From contig OZ026518.1 in NCBI GenBank assembly GCA_964019695.1, forward strand, positions 86,113,950-86,177,949: a DNA stretch of 64,000 bases, in the 5' to 3' direction. Of the stretch, positions 43,601 to 47,245 are shown in pieces. The translations under genes were made by a program, and so were the position numbers. Below the pieces are notes generated by a model. The model was not told the DNA's origin, searched no databases, and was given only the letters and a program-made list of their open reading frames with translations. The first letter of the stretch is position 1. Each line of letters opens with the position of its first letter. Origin of the DNA: Loripinus fragilis. Taxonomy: Eukaryota; Mollusca; Bivalvia; Lucinida; Lucinidae.

Positions 43601-45473
43601 AAACAATACAAAGTATTCTGCTTAATATTTTTAAAAATAGATAGGCTGTGTGTCTATTTTTGTTTATTTTTACGTTTATTTTTTCTTCCCCAGTTTATGT
43701 TTTCTTTCTGTGTTTTCATACAGGCAATGTTATGATCGCCATATATGCATTAGGCATGTGCGTGTCAAGCGACGTATATTAGGTCAATCACTGGTGTGAC
43801 TAATAAAAAAAACGAAGTGCAATAGCAATCATACAACTTCATAAGCTCTATATTAGTCATTCGTTTAATTGTATCTCAATTAATAGTATAAATTGTGACA
43901 TTCATTATAGATACAGTATAAAATTTGTAGATGAACTGTCTTTAATTCTGTCGGTGAACTGTCTTCAATTCTGTCGTGAACTGTCTTCAAAATGCGTGTT
44001 GGTGAACTGTCTTGTCGGTGAACTGTCTCGATTCCGTTTAATCCTAGGATGGGCCTCGTTTTAGAATCTATCCATAATAGTCACATGTTTGATATGAAAT
44101 CCTGTATTTGGGTTTGTCCTATTCAGAGTGTGCTTTCTGACTTTAAGAGATGTTCCATACACATTATCATTATAGTAACTTGATCTGGCTACAGTATCCC
44201 GTCAAGTGGATGAGGCCATACCATCGGATCACCACAGACATGTAGCGTCAAGGGTGATCCAATGGTATAGCCTCATACAGGAGATGTGATACTGGACGTC
44301 AGATCAAGTCACTATTGTGATAATATGTTTTTTATATGCCTTTTTCTGACATTATTCTGATTTTATTACCTGTTTAGGTATTTAATCAAAAAAATTGCAG
44401 GAACATTTGTCATAATGTTTCGTTTCTTTACGTCACTTCATCATGTTTTCTGTCTCTGGTTCCATGCTTGAAATTTACTTTACCTAATGTCGCCACAAAA
44501 ACAGGTAACCGATGTTAGCTACATTTTAAAGGATGGTAATACGGAATCAGAAAACCTCATTTCGTTGATCCGGCTTTCTGTATCATATGGCCAGAAAACA
44601 GACAGTTAAAACCTTGTATCATTTATAGGTATATAATAAATGTCAACGCTGGTTTTGTGCTTTGCTTTCAGGAAAGCATGAAGGAAATGTGTGGTAAAGG
44701 GAAGGCAACTCTTCCAAGGAAAGCTGAACAGAGGTAGGTGACTCCTAGTCCTCATAGGGTAACAGAATCGTGAGAGATCATTATACAAAAAAAAAATTTA
44801 TAGTCTTGGTTCAGAATTTTCTAATCTGAATCTCAAATAAAGTCCATGGAATTTTAGAAAATGCATAAAATTAATTAATGTTGAATTTCCCAAATTACCC
44901 TGGTGTGTTATTTAATATCCCTGGTGTAGCCATGAGATATTGAACTTTCCAGAGCTGTTCATAAGATATTGAATTTACCAGGTGTGCTCATGATTTATTG
45001 TTTTTCAAGATATAATTGCCAGATACTGAATTTTGTAGGTGTGCTAATGATACTTTGAATTTGCCAGGAGTGCTTCCAAGATAAAAAATTTCTAGGTGTG
45101 CTCATTAAATATTGAGTTTTCCATATTTAGAAATGAGATACTGAATTTCTGTGGTGTGATCATGAGATATTGAATTTCCCAGGTGTGCTAAAAATGTATC
45201 GATTGATTATATCGTGTAGTATTATGAAATATTCAATTCCTGGGTGTGCTCATGAAATACTGAATTTTAAAGGCATCCTCATGATGTTTATGTAGTATGC
45301 TCATAAGATATTGAATTTCCTAGATGTGCTGAGCGGCTCATAAGTTATTATTTCCTCTTTCCTGAGCATGCAATCATTTTTAATTTTGTTTCAGCTACCA
45401 TGAGAAAAAGTTTCAAGTTTTCCTAAAGATGTATCAACATCAGAGAGAATACAAGAAGATTATGACCAACTAG
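2456..45473 (+). CDS. FGGY: FGGY carbohydrate kinase domain-containing protein, 15 coding exons
   Basis: The gene encodes a cytosolic ATP-dependent sugar kinase of the FGGY family; the vertebrate orthologue is described as a D-ribulokinase. Joining 15 GT-AG exons gives a continuous 549-residue frame that aligns end to end with vertebrate FGGY (about 550 residues). Visible motifs are the N-terminal phosphate-binding DVGT (residues 8-11), DATCSLVV in exon 2, MWMDHRA (107-113), PKLLWLKK at the end of exon 3, MIDAH (256-260; D258 is the predicted catalytic base by analogy with glycerol and ribulose kinases), GTSTCH (290-295), VPGVWGP (305-311), [10 protein letters not shown] in exon 10 and the C-terminal nucleotide-binding [11 protein letters not shown] (453-463). 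The ATG at 2456 is the only one in frame just before DVGT and gives [11 protein letters not shown]. Intron phases are 0,1,0,2,1,1,0,0,2,0,0,1,0,2. No exon is broken, so the gene looks functional. Family assignment is near certain; substrate is inferred from orthology. Confidence 0.97.
2668..2855 (-). mobile_element. tRNA-derived SINE copy
   Basis: On the minus strand the copy has the tRNA-like B-box GGTTCGAGCC-type segment, CTCAGTGGTAGAGTGCTTGA near the 5' end and the tail block ending near GATTCTTTACGTCCC. It lacks the first bases of the full head, lies 35 nt after exon 1 and abuts a foldback repeat. Confidence 0.75.
2853..3022 (-). repeat. Foldback repeat (GACGGTTCTTTTGAG family)
   Basis: A central inverted repeat of AAGAACCG...CGGTTCTT with flanking CCAAAACATATGTT and AACACATGTTTAAAC blocks, ending in GGCCCTAT. 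At least ten copies occur in the window in both orientations. Confidence 0.75.
3034..3262. mobile_element. MITE flanked by TTAA
   Basis: Terminal repeats TTAACTCTGTGTCTGCTAGC and, inverted, GCTAGCAAGGAAAGAGTTAA. The inner hairpin is built on GATCAGG...CCTGATC. TTAA at both ends would suit a piggyBac-type target; no transposase is present. Confidence 0.7.
3757..3870 (+). repeat. Foldback repeat, partial
   Basis: Carries the ATATGTTTTGGGT and GAGGCAGTTCTTTTGA blocks of the foldback family with a damaged core. Confidence 0.6.
3981..4152. mobile_element. TA-type MITE (CAGTAAAACCTGT ends)
   Basis: Ends are CAGTAAAACCTGTCTTAAGC and an inverted GTTTTACTG. The body is an inverted repeat around TGCAGAATGCTCC. 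It is a shortened copy of the best-represented MITE in the window. Confidence 0.75.
4290..4440 (+). repeat. Foldback repeat, partial
   Basis: Contains the AACAATCTGATCGAG core remnant followed by CACATCATATGTTTTGGTTT, typical of the right half of the foldback family. Confidence 0.6.
4603..4634 (+). repeat. Poly-C tract (32 C)
   Basis: An uninterrupted run of 32 C in intron 1. The length is likely to vary between individuals and may be affected by sequencing error. Confidence 0.9.
5311..5428 (+). CDS. FGGY: FGGY coding exon 2 (residues 60-99)
   Basis: Acceptor TTTTGAAG|ACTGTG. The exon encodes [40 protein letters not shown], which matches the [12 protein letters not shown] block of the family. 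Donor ACTG|GTGAGT, phase 1. The open frame upstream of 5311 (from 5227) is intronic and does not align with the family. Confidence 0.95.
5881..5957. repeat. Perfect hairpin in intron 2
   Basis: Arms of roughly 30 nt around ATGGAGCATTTGCTCA and its complement, with a very short loop. It is probably the core of a small MITE. Confidence 0.7.
6419..6570 (+). CDS. FGGY: FGGY coding exon 3 (residues 99-149)
   Basis: Acceptor CTCTGGCAG|GTAATT. The exon encodes [20 protein letters not shown] through [10 protein letters not shown]. The MWMDHRA block belongs to the sugar-binding N-terminal FGGY domain. Donor AAAAAG|GTATGA, phase 0. Confidence 0.95.
6742..6885. mobile_element. Small MITE with long inverted ends
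   Basis: GAGTGTGTGGGTAGGATAG at the left and its inverted counterpart ATCCTACCCTCACACGA at the right, with GACGGATTTTT inner arms. No coding content. Confidence 0.6.
7160..7400. repeat. Degenerate tandem repeat, CTTGAAAAGTACTTGAAAA
   Basis: Seven or so copies of a roughly 30-nt unit built on TGTCTTGAAAAGTACTTGAA. The same unit occurs inside the hAT-like element at 26425-26824, so this stretch may be a relic of that family. Confidence 0.65.
7625..8112. mobile_element. Foldback element carrying CRE octamers
   Basis: Begins near TTCTAACACACCTC, carries TGACGTCA at 7724-7731, then TGTGTTAGAATC, and closes with an inverted repeat around GTGAATTGTTGAGTAATAAT. Other copies are at 28480-28715 and, inverted, 55985-56405. 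Confidence 0.7.
8450..9330. mobile_element. Diverged copy of the CRE-bearing element, split by a nested insertion
   Basis: Starts with TTCTAACACACCCTGCC and includes GTGTTAGAATCAAAATA near 8767. It is interrupted at 8859 by another element and resumes after 9253 with GGATAAATCACTT. Confidence 0.6.
8859..9248. mobile_element. 390-bp inverted-repeat element, 5-bp TSD
   Basis: Terminal inverted repeats are CACACTGGTAAATGTATA. The target duplication TAAGT is seen at 8854-8858 and 9249-9253. Almost the whole element is one long palindrome. A second copy is at 35443-35769. CAC-initial ends with a 5-bp TSD recall Transib, but no transposase is present. Confidence 0.8.
9480..10315 (+). repeat. Decayed edge of the 31-bp minisatellite
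   Basis: CCCTGCTGTGT, TACCATGTCC and CCAACCAG motifs recur at irregular spacing, indicating older diverged units. A palindromic element with TTAACCCTTAAGGCGCC ends splits it at about 9610-9811. Confidence 0.65.
9608..9812. mobile_element. Small MITE inserted in the minisatellite edge
   Basis: Left end TTAACCCTTAAGGCGCCA and right end CACTTAATGGGTTAA are roughly inverted. The inner arms contain GCAGCAGACGACA and TGTCGTCTGCTGC. Confidence 0.6.
10316..13835 (+). repeat. 31-bp minisatellite in intron 3, about 110 copies
   Basis: The unit reads CCAACCAGCCCTGCTGTGTA then CCATGTCTAAC. Local homogenisation is evident: a block at about 10500-10830 uses CTAATGTGTACCATGTCTCA, and a block at about 13480-13815 uses CCCCACCAGC and often alternates TACC and TGCC, giving a 62-bp higher-order period. 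Open frames in the array are repeat artefacts. Confidence 0.95.
14038..14126 (+). CDS. FGGY: FGGY coding exon 4 (residues 150-179)
   Basis: Acceptor CTGCCTCCAG|AATCTG, immediately after the decayed edge of the 31-bp minisatellite. The exon encodes [20 protein letters not shown] then [10 protein letters not shown], matching the family's GHFFDLPDFLSWKATG block. Donor CACCAG|GTGAGA, phase 2. A MITE begins 18 nt downstream of the exon. Confidence 0.95.
14145..14338. mobile_element. TA-type MITE, 18 nt after exon 4
   Basis: CAGTAAAACCTGTCTTAAGC at the left, inverted repeat around GCAGAATGCTCC, degenerate right end AACTG, with TA on both sides. Confidence 0.8.
14466..14662. mobile_element. TA-type MITE
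   Basis: Ends CAGTAAAACCTGTGTAAAAT and ACACAGGTTTTACTG, TA on both sides, with the same palindromic body as its neighbours. Confidence 0.85.
14671..14812. mobile_element. TA-type MITE, left end missing
   Basis: Resumes 9 nt after the previous MITE at GACAAATGATAGCTTAATG and runs to GGTTTTACTGTA. It lacks the first 50 nt or so, and may reflect a tandem or recombined pair. Confidence 0.75.
14922..14948 (+). mobile_element. SINE head fragment
   Basis: GGGAGCGCAGTGGCTCAGTG followed by GTAGC matches the 5' end of the SINE family, then the similarity stops. Confidence 0.5.
16059..16245 (+). mobile_element. tRNA-derived SINE copy
   Basis: Runs from GGTAGAGTGCTTGACTCGAG through TTCGAGCCTCACC (B-box region) to GTTGATGGGACATAAAGAAT. 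The A-box end is truncated. Confidence 0.75.
17000..18880. other. Intron 4 stretch without recognised gene
   Basis: AT-rich sequence. 18060-18660 holds faint repeats of a block containing AAACTTTAAAATCTCCTTTT with gaps, suggesting an old tandem-core repeat. No exon-like conserved block was found. Confidence 0.5.
18900..19230. mobile_element. Foldback element (TTATTGAATTTATTAAA family)
   Basis: Inner arms TGTATTATTGAATTTATTAA and its complement flank a loop rich in TTTATCTC. Related copies lie at about 23530-23860 and 59870-60340. Confidence 0.6.
19397..19648 (+). repeat. Repeat copy A flanking exon 5
   Basis: Starts CATGGGTGAAAGTTTTCAGG and ends GAATTTTTACCCATG, so the ends are roughly inverted. 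It shares its whole length with 20039-20294 in the same orientation. Confidence 0.75.
19845..19972 (+). CDS. FGGY: FGGY coding exon 5 (residues 179-222)
   Basis: Acceptor TTGTCTAG|GTCCCT. The exon encodes [20 protein letters not shown] then [23 protein letters not shown], matching the CSLVCKWTY block and the following DNYSKIG region. Donor AGATAG|GTAATT, phase 1. Two copies of one repeat flank it in direct orientation. Confidence 0.95.
20039..20294 (+). repeat. Repeat copy B flanking exon 5
   Basis: Direct-orientation copy of 19397-19648, including GAGGCTGACTTTCCATAGAA, the TTTGTAGGCAT block and a CCCATGTG end. It begins 66 nt after exon 5. Confidence 0.75.
20575..20640. repeat. Hairpin in intron 5
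   Basis: Arms CTTAAAGGAAAGAATTTGCT and the complementary AGCAAATTCTTTCCTTTAAG with a short loop. Confidence 0.65.
21166..21376. mobile_element. TA-type MITE just upstream of exon 6
   Basis: CAGTAAAACCTGTGTAAAAC at the left and ACACAGGTTTTAC at the right, with a palindromic body. It ends about 48 nt before exon 6. Confidence 0.8.
21425..21553 (+). CDS. FGGY: FGGY coding exon 6 (residues 222-265), catalytic Asp
   Basis: Acceptor TTTCTAG|GTAATG. The exon encodes [20 protein letters not shown] then [20 protein letters not shown] and GAIG. MIDAH contains the predicted catalytic base D258. The exon is symmetrical (129 nt, phase 1-1). Donor CAATAG|GTAAGG. Its 3' half is duplicated in the next intron. 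Confidence 0.95.
21491..21905 (+). repeat. Tandem duplication of the exon 6 3' half and donor
   Basis: Three copies begin with TTGACCTCAGACCAGGAA at 21491 (in exon 6), 21661 and 21769. The third retains the exon end up to 21830 and a GTAATG donor. Over the last 67 exon bases it differs from exon 6 at two positions, one silent and one Ile to Leu. The middle copy has lost the exon core. Both cryptic acceptors near the third copy give the wrong frame. Confidence 0.85.
22126..22320 (+). repeat. Foldback repeat, near-complete
   Basis: Runs from GGGCCAGTTAAGCAAAAATA through AAGAACCGTCTCATCGACGG to ACACTCTTATCTTGGGGCC. It is the clearest view of the family's two ends. Confidence 0.75.
22965..23490 (+). 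repeat. Tandem-core repeat with CCTTGACCT units
   Basis: Begins with a GTCTGTCCGTCCGTCTG simple stretch, followed by about three roughly 130-nt units containing GGTGTGTGGATGCATCTTGG and CACTGTGACCTTGACCTC. It is the same family as 53047-54655. Confidence 0.75.
23884..24120. mobile_element. 237-bp MITE abutting the exon 7 acceptor
   Basis: Ends GAGCCGTGACATGTGATTTC and AAATCACATGTCGCGGCTC are inverted. ATTT lies on both sides. A second copy of the same length is at 52408-52644. Only 15 nt separate it from exon 7. Confidence 0.8.
24136..24233 (+). CDS. FGGY: FGGY coding exon 7 (residues 265-297)
   Basis: Acceptor TTTTCTCTGTAG|GTTGTC. The exon encodes [20 protein letters not shown] then [19 protein letters not shown] is the second phosphate-binding motif. 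Donor ATGGCA|GTAAGT, phase 0. A 237-bp MITE ends 15 nt before the exon and a SINE begins about 30 nt after it. Confidence 0.95.
24264..24465 (+). mobile_element. tRNA-derived SINE, most complete copy
   Basis: Starts GGGAGGGCAGTGGCTCAGTG (A-box TGGCTCAGTGG), has a degenerate B-box region, then CATTTTGTCCTTGAACAAG and the tail ending GATGGGATGTATAGAATTA. It is a pol III-type retroposon with no tRNA function expected. Confidence 0.8.
24560..26345 (+). repeat. Tandem-core repeat in intron 7
   Basis: Units of roughly 130 nt contain CATTCAGATCCCCACCCCTA, ACCATATATAATG and ACCAGGATGTCC. The array is split by the hAT-like element at 25333-25869 and resumes with CTTCATAAAAGGCTT. No ORF of note. Confidence 0.75.
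25333..25869. mobile_element. hAT-like nonautonomous element, 8-bp TSD
   Basis: Ends TAGAGCTGTAACGATA and, inverted, TATTGTTACAGCTCTA. An exact 8-bp duplication CTCTTCAC is at 25325-25332 and 25870-25877. TAGAG-type ends plus an 8-bp TSD are hAT hallmarks. Subterminal arms repeat GCAATATATTG. No transposase. Confidence 0.88.
26425..26824. mobile_element. hAT-like element with CAGGGTTCG end
   Basis: Left end CAGGGTTCGCACAGACTTGA and right end CTGTATGAACCCTG are inverted. Both arms repeat CTTGAAAAGTCCTTGAA. The centre (26588-26672) is a hairpin around GGTGCAGCATTTGCTGCACC. No clear TSD. It ends 65 nt before exon 8. Confidence 0.7.
26890..26997 (+). CDS. FGGY: FGGY coding exon 8 (residues 298-333)
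   Basis: Acceptor ACTCTGTAG|GTCAGT. The exon encodes [20 protein letters not shown] then [16 protein letters not shown], nearly identical in pattern to the family's FVPGVWGP and EGGQS blocks. Donor AAGCTA|GTGAGT, phase 0. A hAT-like element ends 65 nt upstream. Confidence 0.96.
27050..27387. other. Intron 8 stretch, nothing recognised
   Basis: AT-rich with an A-run, a GGTGGGTGGGTAGGTAGG stretch and a short C-run. No repeat family or coding block was identified. Confidence 0.5.
27388..27541 (+). mobile_element. Diverged tRNA-derived SINE copy
   Basis: CACAGTGGCTCAGTGGTATC, then GGTTTGAGCCTTACC, TTGTGTCCTTGAGCAAGACA and a tail ending GTAAAGAATCAAA. It is clearly older than the other copies. 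Confidence 0.7.
28015..28076 (+). CDS. FGGY: FGGY coding exon 9 (residues 334-354)
   Basis: Acceptor TTTATTTCCAG|ATTGAT. A short exon encoding [20 protein letters not shown] plus two bases. It corresponds to the variable helical linker after GKLIDH in vertebrate FGGY. Donor AAAGA|GTAAGT, phase 2. Confidence 0.93.
28148..28285. mobile_element. Long near-perfect palindrome
   Basis: Arms of about 65 nt start TTGACTAATGAGGCATTGGA and meet at GAGGCGAAGCCGAG. It is a foldback MITE about 70 nt after exon 9. Confidence 0.8.
28480..28715 (+). mobile_element. CRE-bearing element, 5' part
   Basis: TTCTAACACGACTCGCCTGT at the left, TGACGTCA at 28577-28584 and 28600-28607, then GTAAACGTATGCGATG. It lacks the hairpin end seen at 7922-8112. 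Confidence 0.7.
29006..29694. mobile_element. 689-bp element, CAGGGGTGTAAAATT ends
   Basis: Perfect 15-nt terminal inverted repeats, with GGGCGAGTG subterminal motifs repeated at both ends. CAGGGG-type ends suggest hAT, but the flanks show no clean 8-bp duplication. No coding frame. Confidence 0.75.
29957..30030. repeat. Hairpin core of the TTAA-flanked family
   Basis: GTGTGAACCCAGATCAGACT and its inverted counterpart close to each other; outer parts are eroded. Confidence 0.6.
30040..31460. other. Intron 9 stretch without recognised gene
   Basis: No conserved coding block. A short open frame at 30271-30465 and one on the minus strand at 30700-30921 lack recognisable domains. Confidence 0.5.
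31468..32768. mobile_element. 1.3-kb element with CAGTGATTTTTTTTAC ends
   Basis: Left end CAGTGATTTTTTTTACAAAT and right end GTAAAAAAAATCACTG are inverted. CCGGGACTC-like and GAGACCCAGGA motifs lie just inside. No transposase and no clear TSD. Confidence 0.6.
33302..34179. mobile_element. 878-bp TA-flanked element
   Basis: Left end CACTAAAGGACTTTAAAAAC and right end GTTTTTAAAGTCCTTCAGTG (inverted, one mismatch) with TA at both sides. Consistent with a Tc1/mariner-type derivative. No coding content. Confidence 0.8.
34182..35191. mobile_element. 1010-bp TA-flanked element carrying X-box-like motifs
   Basis: Left end CACTTATGTGCCAAATTAAA and, inverted, right end TTTAATTTGGCACATGACTG, with TA on both sides; it shares the left TA with the preceding element. 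It contains GTTGCTAAGCAACC (34370), GTTGCCATGGTTAC (34426), GTTGTCATAGAAAC (34742) and GTTGCTAGGCAACC (34991). It ends 43 nt before exon 10. Confidence 0.8.
35235..35391 (+). CDS. FGGY: FGGY coding exon 10 (residues 354-406)
   Basis: Acceptor TTGCTTCCAG|ACACAA. The exon encodes the variable [20 protein letters not shown] segment and then the strongly conserved [20 protein letters not shown] block. Donor GCATG|GTAAGT, phase 0. Terminal-inverted-repeat elements lie 43 nt upstream and 51 nt downstream. Confidence 0.96.
35443..35769. mobile_element. Second copy of the 5-bp-TSD palindromic element
   Basis: CACACTGGTAAATGTATA ends and an ATTTT duplication at 35438-35442 and 35770-35774. The left arm has an internal tandem duplication of the CGATTTATGTAAGCATTTAG-like segment. 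It starts 51 nt after exon 10. Confidence 0.85.
35830..35935 (+). repeat. Foldback repeat, partial
   Basis: GAAATAGAGTATCCACAACA followed by TATGCTATGGTTGAGAAATA, the right half of the foldback family. Confidence 0.55.
36545..36725 (+). repeat. Foldback repeat
   Basis: From TTTTTGAGCTTAAAATTATA through AAGAACCATCTAATTGCGAC to ATATGTTTTGGTTGAGAAAT; the core pairing is partly lost. Confidence 0.65.
37044..37118 (+). CDS. FGGY: FGGY coding exon 11 (residues 407-431)
   Basis: Acceptor TATCATTTCAG|GTTAGT. The exon encodes [20 protein letters not shown] then VQALA, matching the DDLAILYLATVQAIA block. Donor CTAGCT|GTAAGT, phase 0. Confidence 0.95.
37217..37452. mobile_element. TTAA-family MITE filling much of intron 11
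   Basis: Left TTAACTCTTTCATCCCATG, hairpin core at 37335-37410 around GATCAGGCCTGACA, right CTAGCAGGTAAAGAATGG. It takes up about 65% of the 365-nt intron and ends about 31 nt before exon 12. Confidence 0.7.
37484..37604 (+). CDS. FGGY: FGGY coding exon 12 (residues 432-472), nucleotide-binding motif
   Basis: Acceptor CTATTTTCAG|TATGGC. The exon encodes [20 protein letters not shown] then [31 protein letters not shown] is the C-terminal adenosine-binding motif; R458 replaces the Ser of human FGGY. Donor TCACAG|GTTAGT, phase 1. Sequence around this donor is repeated in the intron. Confidence 0.96.
37594..38565 (+). repeat. Degenerate tandem array seeded at the exon 12 donor
   Basis: The junction sequence ATGTCACAGGTTAGTG (exon 12 end plus donor) recurs as ATGTCACAGGTCAGTG at 37627 and in about eight decayed units of 30-50 nt. 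The array is split by an insertion at 37874-38426 and resumes with CCCATGTCAATGATGTAAAA. Confidence 0.7.
37874..38426. mobile_element. 553-bp TA-flanked element
   Basis: Left end TACTCCTCGCCACAAATTTA and, inverted, right end TTTTTGTTTAGGAGTA, with inner AGCATA / TATGCT pairing and TA on both sides. The short open frame within has no recognisable domain. Confidence 0.7.
39010..40255 (+). repeat. Tandem-core repeat in intron 12
   Basis: Bounded by ACCCCCGGTACAAAGTATAT and ACCACCGGGGGTATGTGAGC. It has a TTTG/TCTG simple stretch at 39073-39110, then about seven units of roughly 160 nt starting GTCAAAGATTTCTCAGCAAC. Open frames up to 106 codons are products of the repeat. Confidence 0.8.
40491..40585 (+). 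CDS. FGGY: FGGY coding exon 13 (residues 472-503)
   Basis: Acceptor GACATTTTAG|GTCTTC. The exon encodes [20 protein letters not shown] then [12 protein letters not shown], matching the MPVVLSQEVESVLVGAAVLG block of the family. Donor CTGCAG|GTAAGG, phase 0. Bases 40553-40573 closely match the unit of the adjacent 26-bp minisatellite. Confidence 0.96.
40606..41490 (+). repeat. 26-bp minisatellite seeded from exon 13
   Basis: About 33 copies of GGGAAACAGCTGCTGGGTTT then TATTTA, starting 20 nt after the exon 13 donor. Each unit has a CAGCTG E-box core. The first units are in the same reading frame as the exon (TAAGFY versus exonic TAAGIY). Confidence 0.95.
41545..41643 (+). mobile_element. SINE 3' part
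   Basis: TTAGTACTGGTGTAACCCAG through TTGTTGCTTGGGACATACAG to a short A-rich tail. The tRNA-like head is missing. Confidence 0.65.
41754..41992. mobile_element. MITE with AGAAAACCTGTCTT arms
   Basis: Left CAAGAAAACCTGTCTTCGGA and inverted right GAAGACAGGTTTTCTCGTG, with GCGCAGTCTGATCAGCGCCT inside. Copies are at 50152-50388 and, interrupted, 57205-57700. Confidence 0.75.
42225..42416. mobile_element. TTAA-family MITE
   Basis: Core hairpin ATTGGACCAAGATCAGGCCA and its inverted copy, outer GTCTGCTGATAACC arms, and a right end reaching AAAAGTTAA. Confidence 0.65.
42420..43237 (+). pseudogene. Decayed LINE: reverse-transcriptase C-terminus and 3' UTR
   Basis: From 42444 the frame reads [20 protein letters not shown] onward with [20 protein letters not shown] and [13 protein letters not shown]. 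After a frameshift near 42640 it continues [20 protein letters not shown], an in-frame [19 protein letters not shown], and [20 protein letters not shown] to a stop at 42881-42883. The CxxC-x8-H-x4-C knuckle and surrounding words are typical of the C-terminal end of animal non-LTR reverse transcriptases. The tail GGGCCTGGAGTAAATAAAAA at about 43200-43219 looks like a LINE 3' end with poly(A) signal. It is 5'-truncated and dead. Confidence 0.8.
43246..44036. mobile_element. 791-bp element, 8-bp TSD, subterminal repeats
   Basis: The target duplication TTTAATCC is at 43238-43245 and 44037-44044. Ends are loosely inverted (GGGAACAAGGCAGTTCACCG against CGGAATCGAGACAGTTCACC when read inward). GACAGTTCACCGACA-type motifs repeat three to five times at each end. 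This fits a hAT-like nonautonomous element; the class is inferred. Confidence 0.82.
44165..44325. mobile_element. Palindromic MITE in intron 13
   Basis: Outer arms CTTGATCTG and CAGATCAAG with inner TGAGGCCATACCAT against ATGGTATAGCCTCA. No coding content. Confidence 0.65.
44672..44733 (+). CDS. FGGY: FGGY coding exon 14 (residues 504-524)
   Basis: Acceptor TGCTTTCAG|GAAAGC. The exon encodes [20 protein letters not shown] plus two bases, matching the QEAMAKMSKVGKVVFP region of vertebrate FGGY. Donor CAGAG|GTAGGT, phase 2. Confidence 0.93.
44895..45340 (+). repeat. Degenerate minisatellite in intron 14
   Basis: About a dozen decayed units of 30-40 nt built on CATGAGATATTGAATTTCCC and AGGTGTGCT. 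It ends about 55 nt before exon 15. Confidence 0.75.
45395..45473 (+). CDS. FGGY: FGGY coding exon 15 (residues 524-549 and stop)
   Basis: Acceptor TTTTGTTTCAG|CTACCA. The exon encodes [20 protein letters not shown] then KKIMTN and a TAG stop, matching the KKYQVFLKLVEHQKEY C-terminus of the family. The 3' UTR runs into a foldback repeat about 20 nt after the stop. Confidence 0.96.
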
Positions 45474-45493
45474 ATCAAGCCTCCAGATAAATT

Positions 45494-45650
45494 GGATAAG
45501 AGTGTATAATTAAAAGTTATTTTTCAACCAAAACATATGTTGTGGGTAGTCAAAAAAAAACGTCTCAATGAGATGGTTCTTTTGAGCCCCCAAAATATAT
45601 GTTTAAACTGATAGATTAAGAAATAGTCACAATTTTGTGCTCAGTATATT
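45494..45650 (-). repeat. Foldback repeat in the FGGY 3' UTR
   Basis: GGATAAGAGTGTATAATTAA, AACCAAAACATATGTTGTGG and GAGATGGTTCTTTTGAGC blocks in reverse orientation relative to 22126-22320. It starts about 20 nt after the stop codon. Confidence 0.75.
45509..45514 (+). promoter_or_regulatory. FGGY: Candidate poly(A) signal ATTAAA
   Basis: This is the first poly(A)-signal variant seen after the stop codon. It lies inside the left end of the repeat at 45494-45650. No canonical AATAAA was noticed close by, so the true 3' end is uncertain. Confidence 0.3.
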
Positions 45651-46019
45651 TACTTTTCTGAACTTATCACTATATGTTGAAAGATGGTAAACACAGACAA
45701 CAAATCGTGATTAGGCAAAAAAAACATATGTGTGTTACATGAAATTTTAAAAAAAGGGACTGTAGGTAGGAAAAGATTTTTATTTTGGTAAAAGTTTTTA
45801 CATGGGGAAGATGGGGAAACAATATGGGCCAACTGGGAAATCTTTTGGAAATCCCCTAAAAATGCTTAAAAAATTGAGGGTGGAGAGTAAATAATGAGAC
45901 ATGGTCGGGTAACCTGAACCTCACATTTTTTATTTTTTTTTAGGCCTAATAACAAAAGTGCTCAAAATGATAGAAGATCTACTTGACAATTAACAAAGGT
46001 CCAGGTACTTTTGAGCATA

Positions 46020-46165
46020 ACATTTAGAAAAAAAATGTTATCCAGCAGTTAAAACATGTTTTGGGTGTTCAAAAAAAGATGGCATTGAGACATTTCTTTT
46101 GGCTGATAAATAAGAAAATCATTTTTAATTATGCACTCTTATCTTGAGGCCTGGATAGGACCAGA
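46020..46165 (+). repeat. Foldback repeat, eroded
   Basis: AAACATGTTTTGGGTGTTCA, a damaged core, then GGCTGATAAATAAGAAAATC and CACTCTTATCTTGAGGCC. Confidence 0.6.
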
Positions 46166-47204
46166 GAATTATGAACAACTAACAGAGTCGTTGAAAGAAT
46201 CTTGCCACAGAATTGGGGAGAAAAGGTTTTTCATAGATCGTGTGGTCTGGTTCCTCAAAACGTTATGGTGAAGTTGTGTTGTGCATGCATACAGGGAACA
46301 ACTTTTTACAAATGGCAGGGAAATTTTGACAGGGAAAGGCTAAAAAACTCACAGAGATTCAGAAGATACTAACAAAAAATGATAGAACACATACCACACT
46401 GTACTTTTCATAGTTTATTTTTGTGGCTTCAGGGTCCATTAATTATTTTTGTGTATAATAAAAGTAATAAAACAAATAGGGAAAGGACCTCTGACACTTT
46501 GATAGGGTATCTGCCTATTTCTCAGATGCTTCCCAAATTTTCCACATGCATAAGATATCGCTGGTATTCTTTTGAATAGGACACTTGGTGTATTAGGAAC
46601 GAATTAAGGTTATAATTAGACAGGCAGATCCCTACGACAAAACAGGAGATGCTACCAAAGGGGTAGGGGTTGCAAAATTTGACTTCACCAAAACATTTAG
46701 AAATCAATTATTTTCATGTGCAAGGGTATTATATCATCAATCCTCGATTACAAATCACAGTGAAAGTATTTTAAAGTCCAAAATCATGAGCATTTTAATG
46801 ATTATTTTTGTTGGGTTTTTGTCTATCTGATTTGTTAAGTAATATTTTGATGTGCAACTGTAGTCCATATTCAACCTTGATAAAAATGTATTTACCTGGT
46901 GCAATATTATGCAGCAATGTACTATAACCATTCATCCATGCATAAAGTACACCTAGTCAATGGCCATGTAGTTTATGTGTATTGAATAGATACAGTATAT
47001 GTGCAAAATAATCTACAAACTGAATTTAGTAAAAGGACAATTTTCATAATCTAAAGAAAAATATGCTAAAACGTTGTAATATTTCATTGCTAATGGGTTA
47101 TGAAAAGGAAGCTTACTTGTACTTATTGTTTCATTATACTGGAAAAAAAGATTTTCAAGAGAGCACACCAAAAATCCAAATGCTAATGACCGGGCTCGCC
47201 CAGA

Positions 47205-47245
<41 letters not shown>

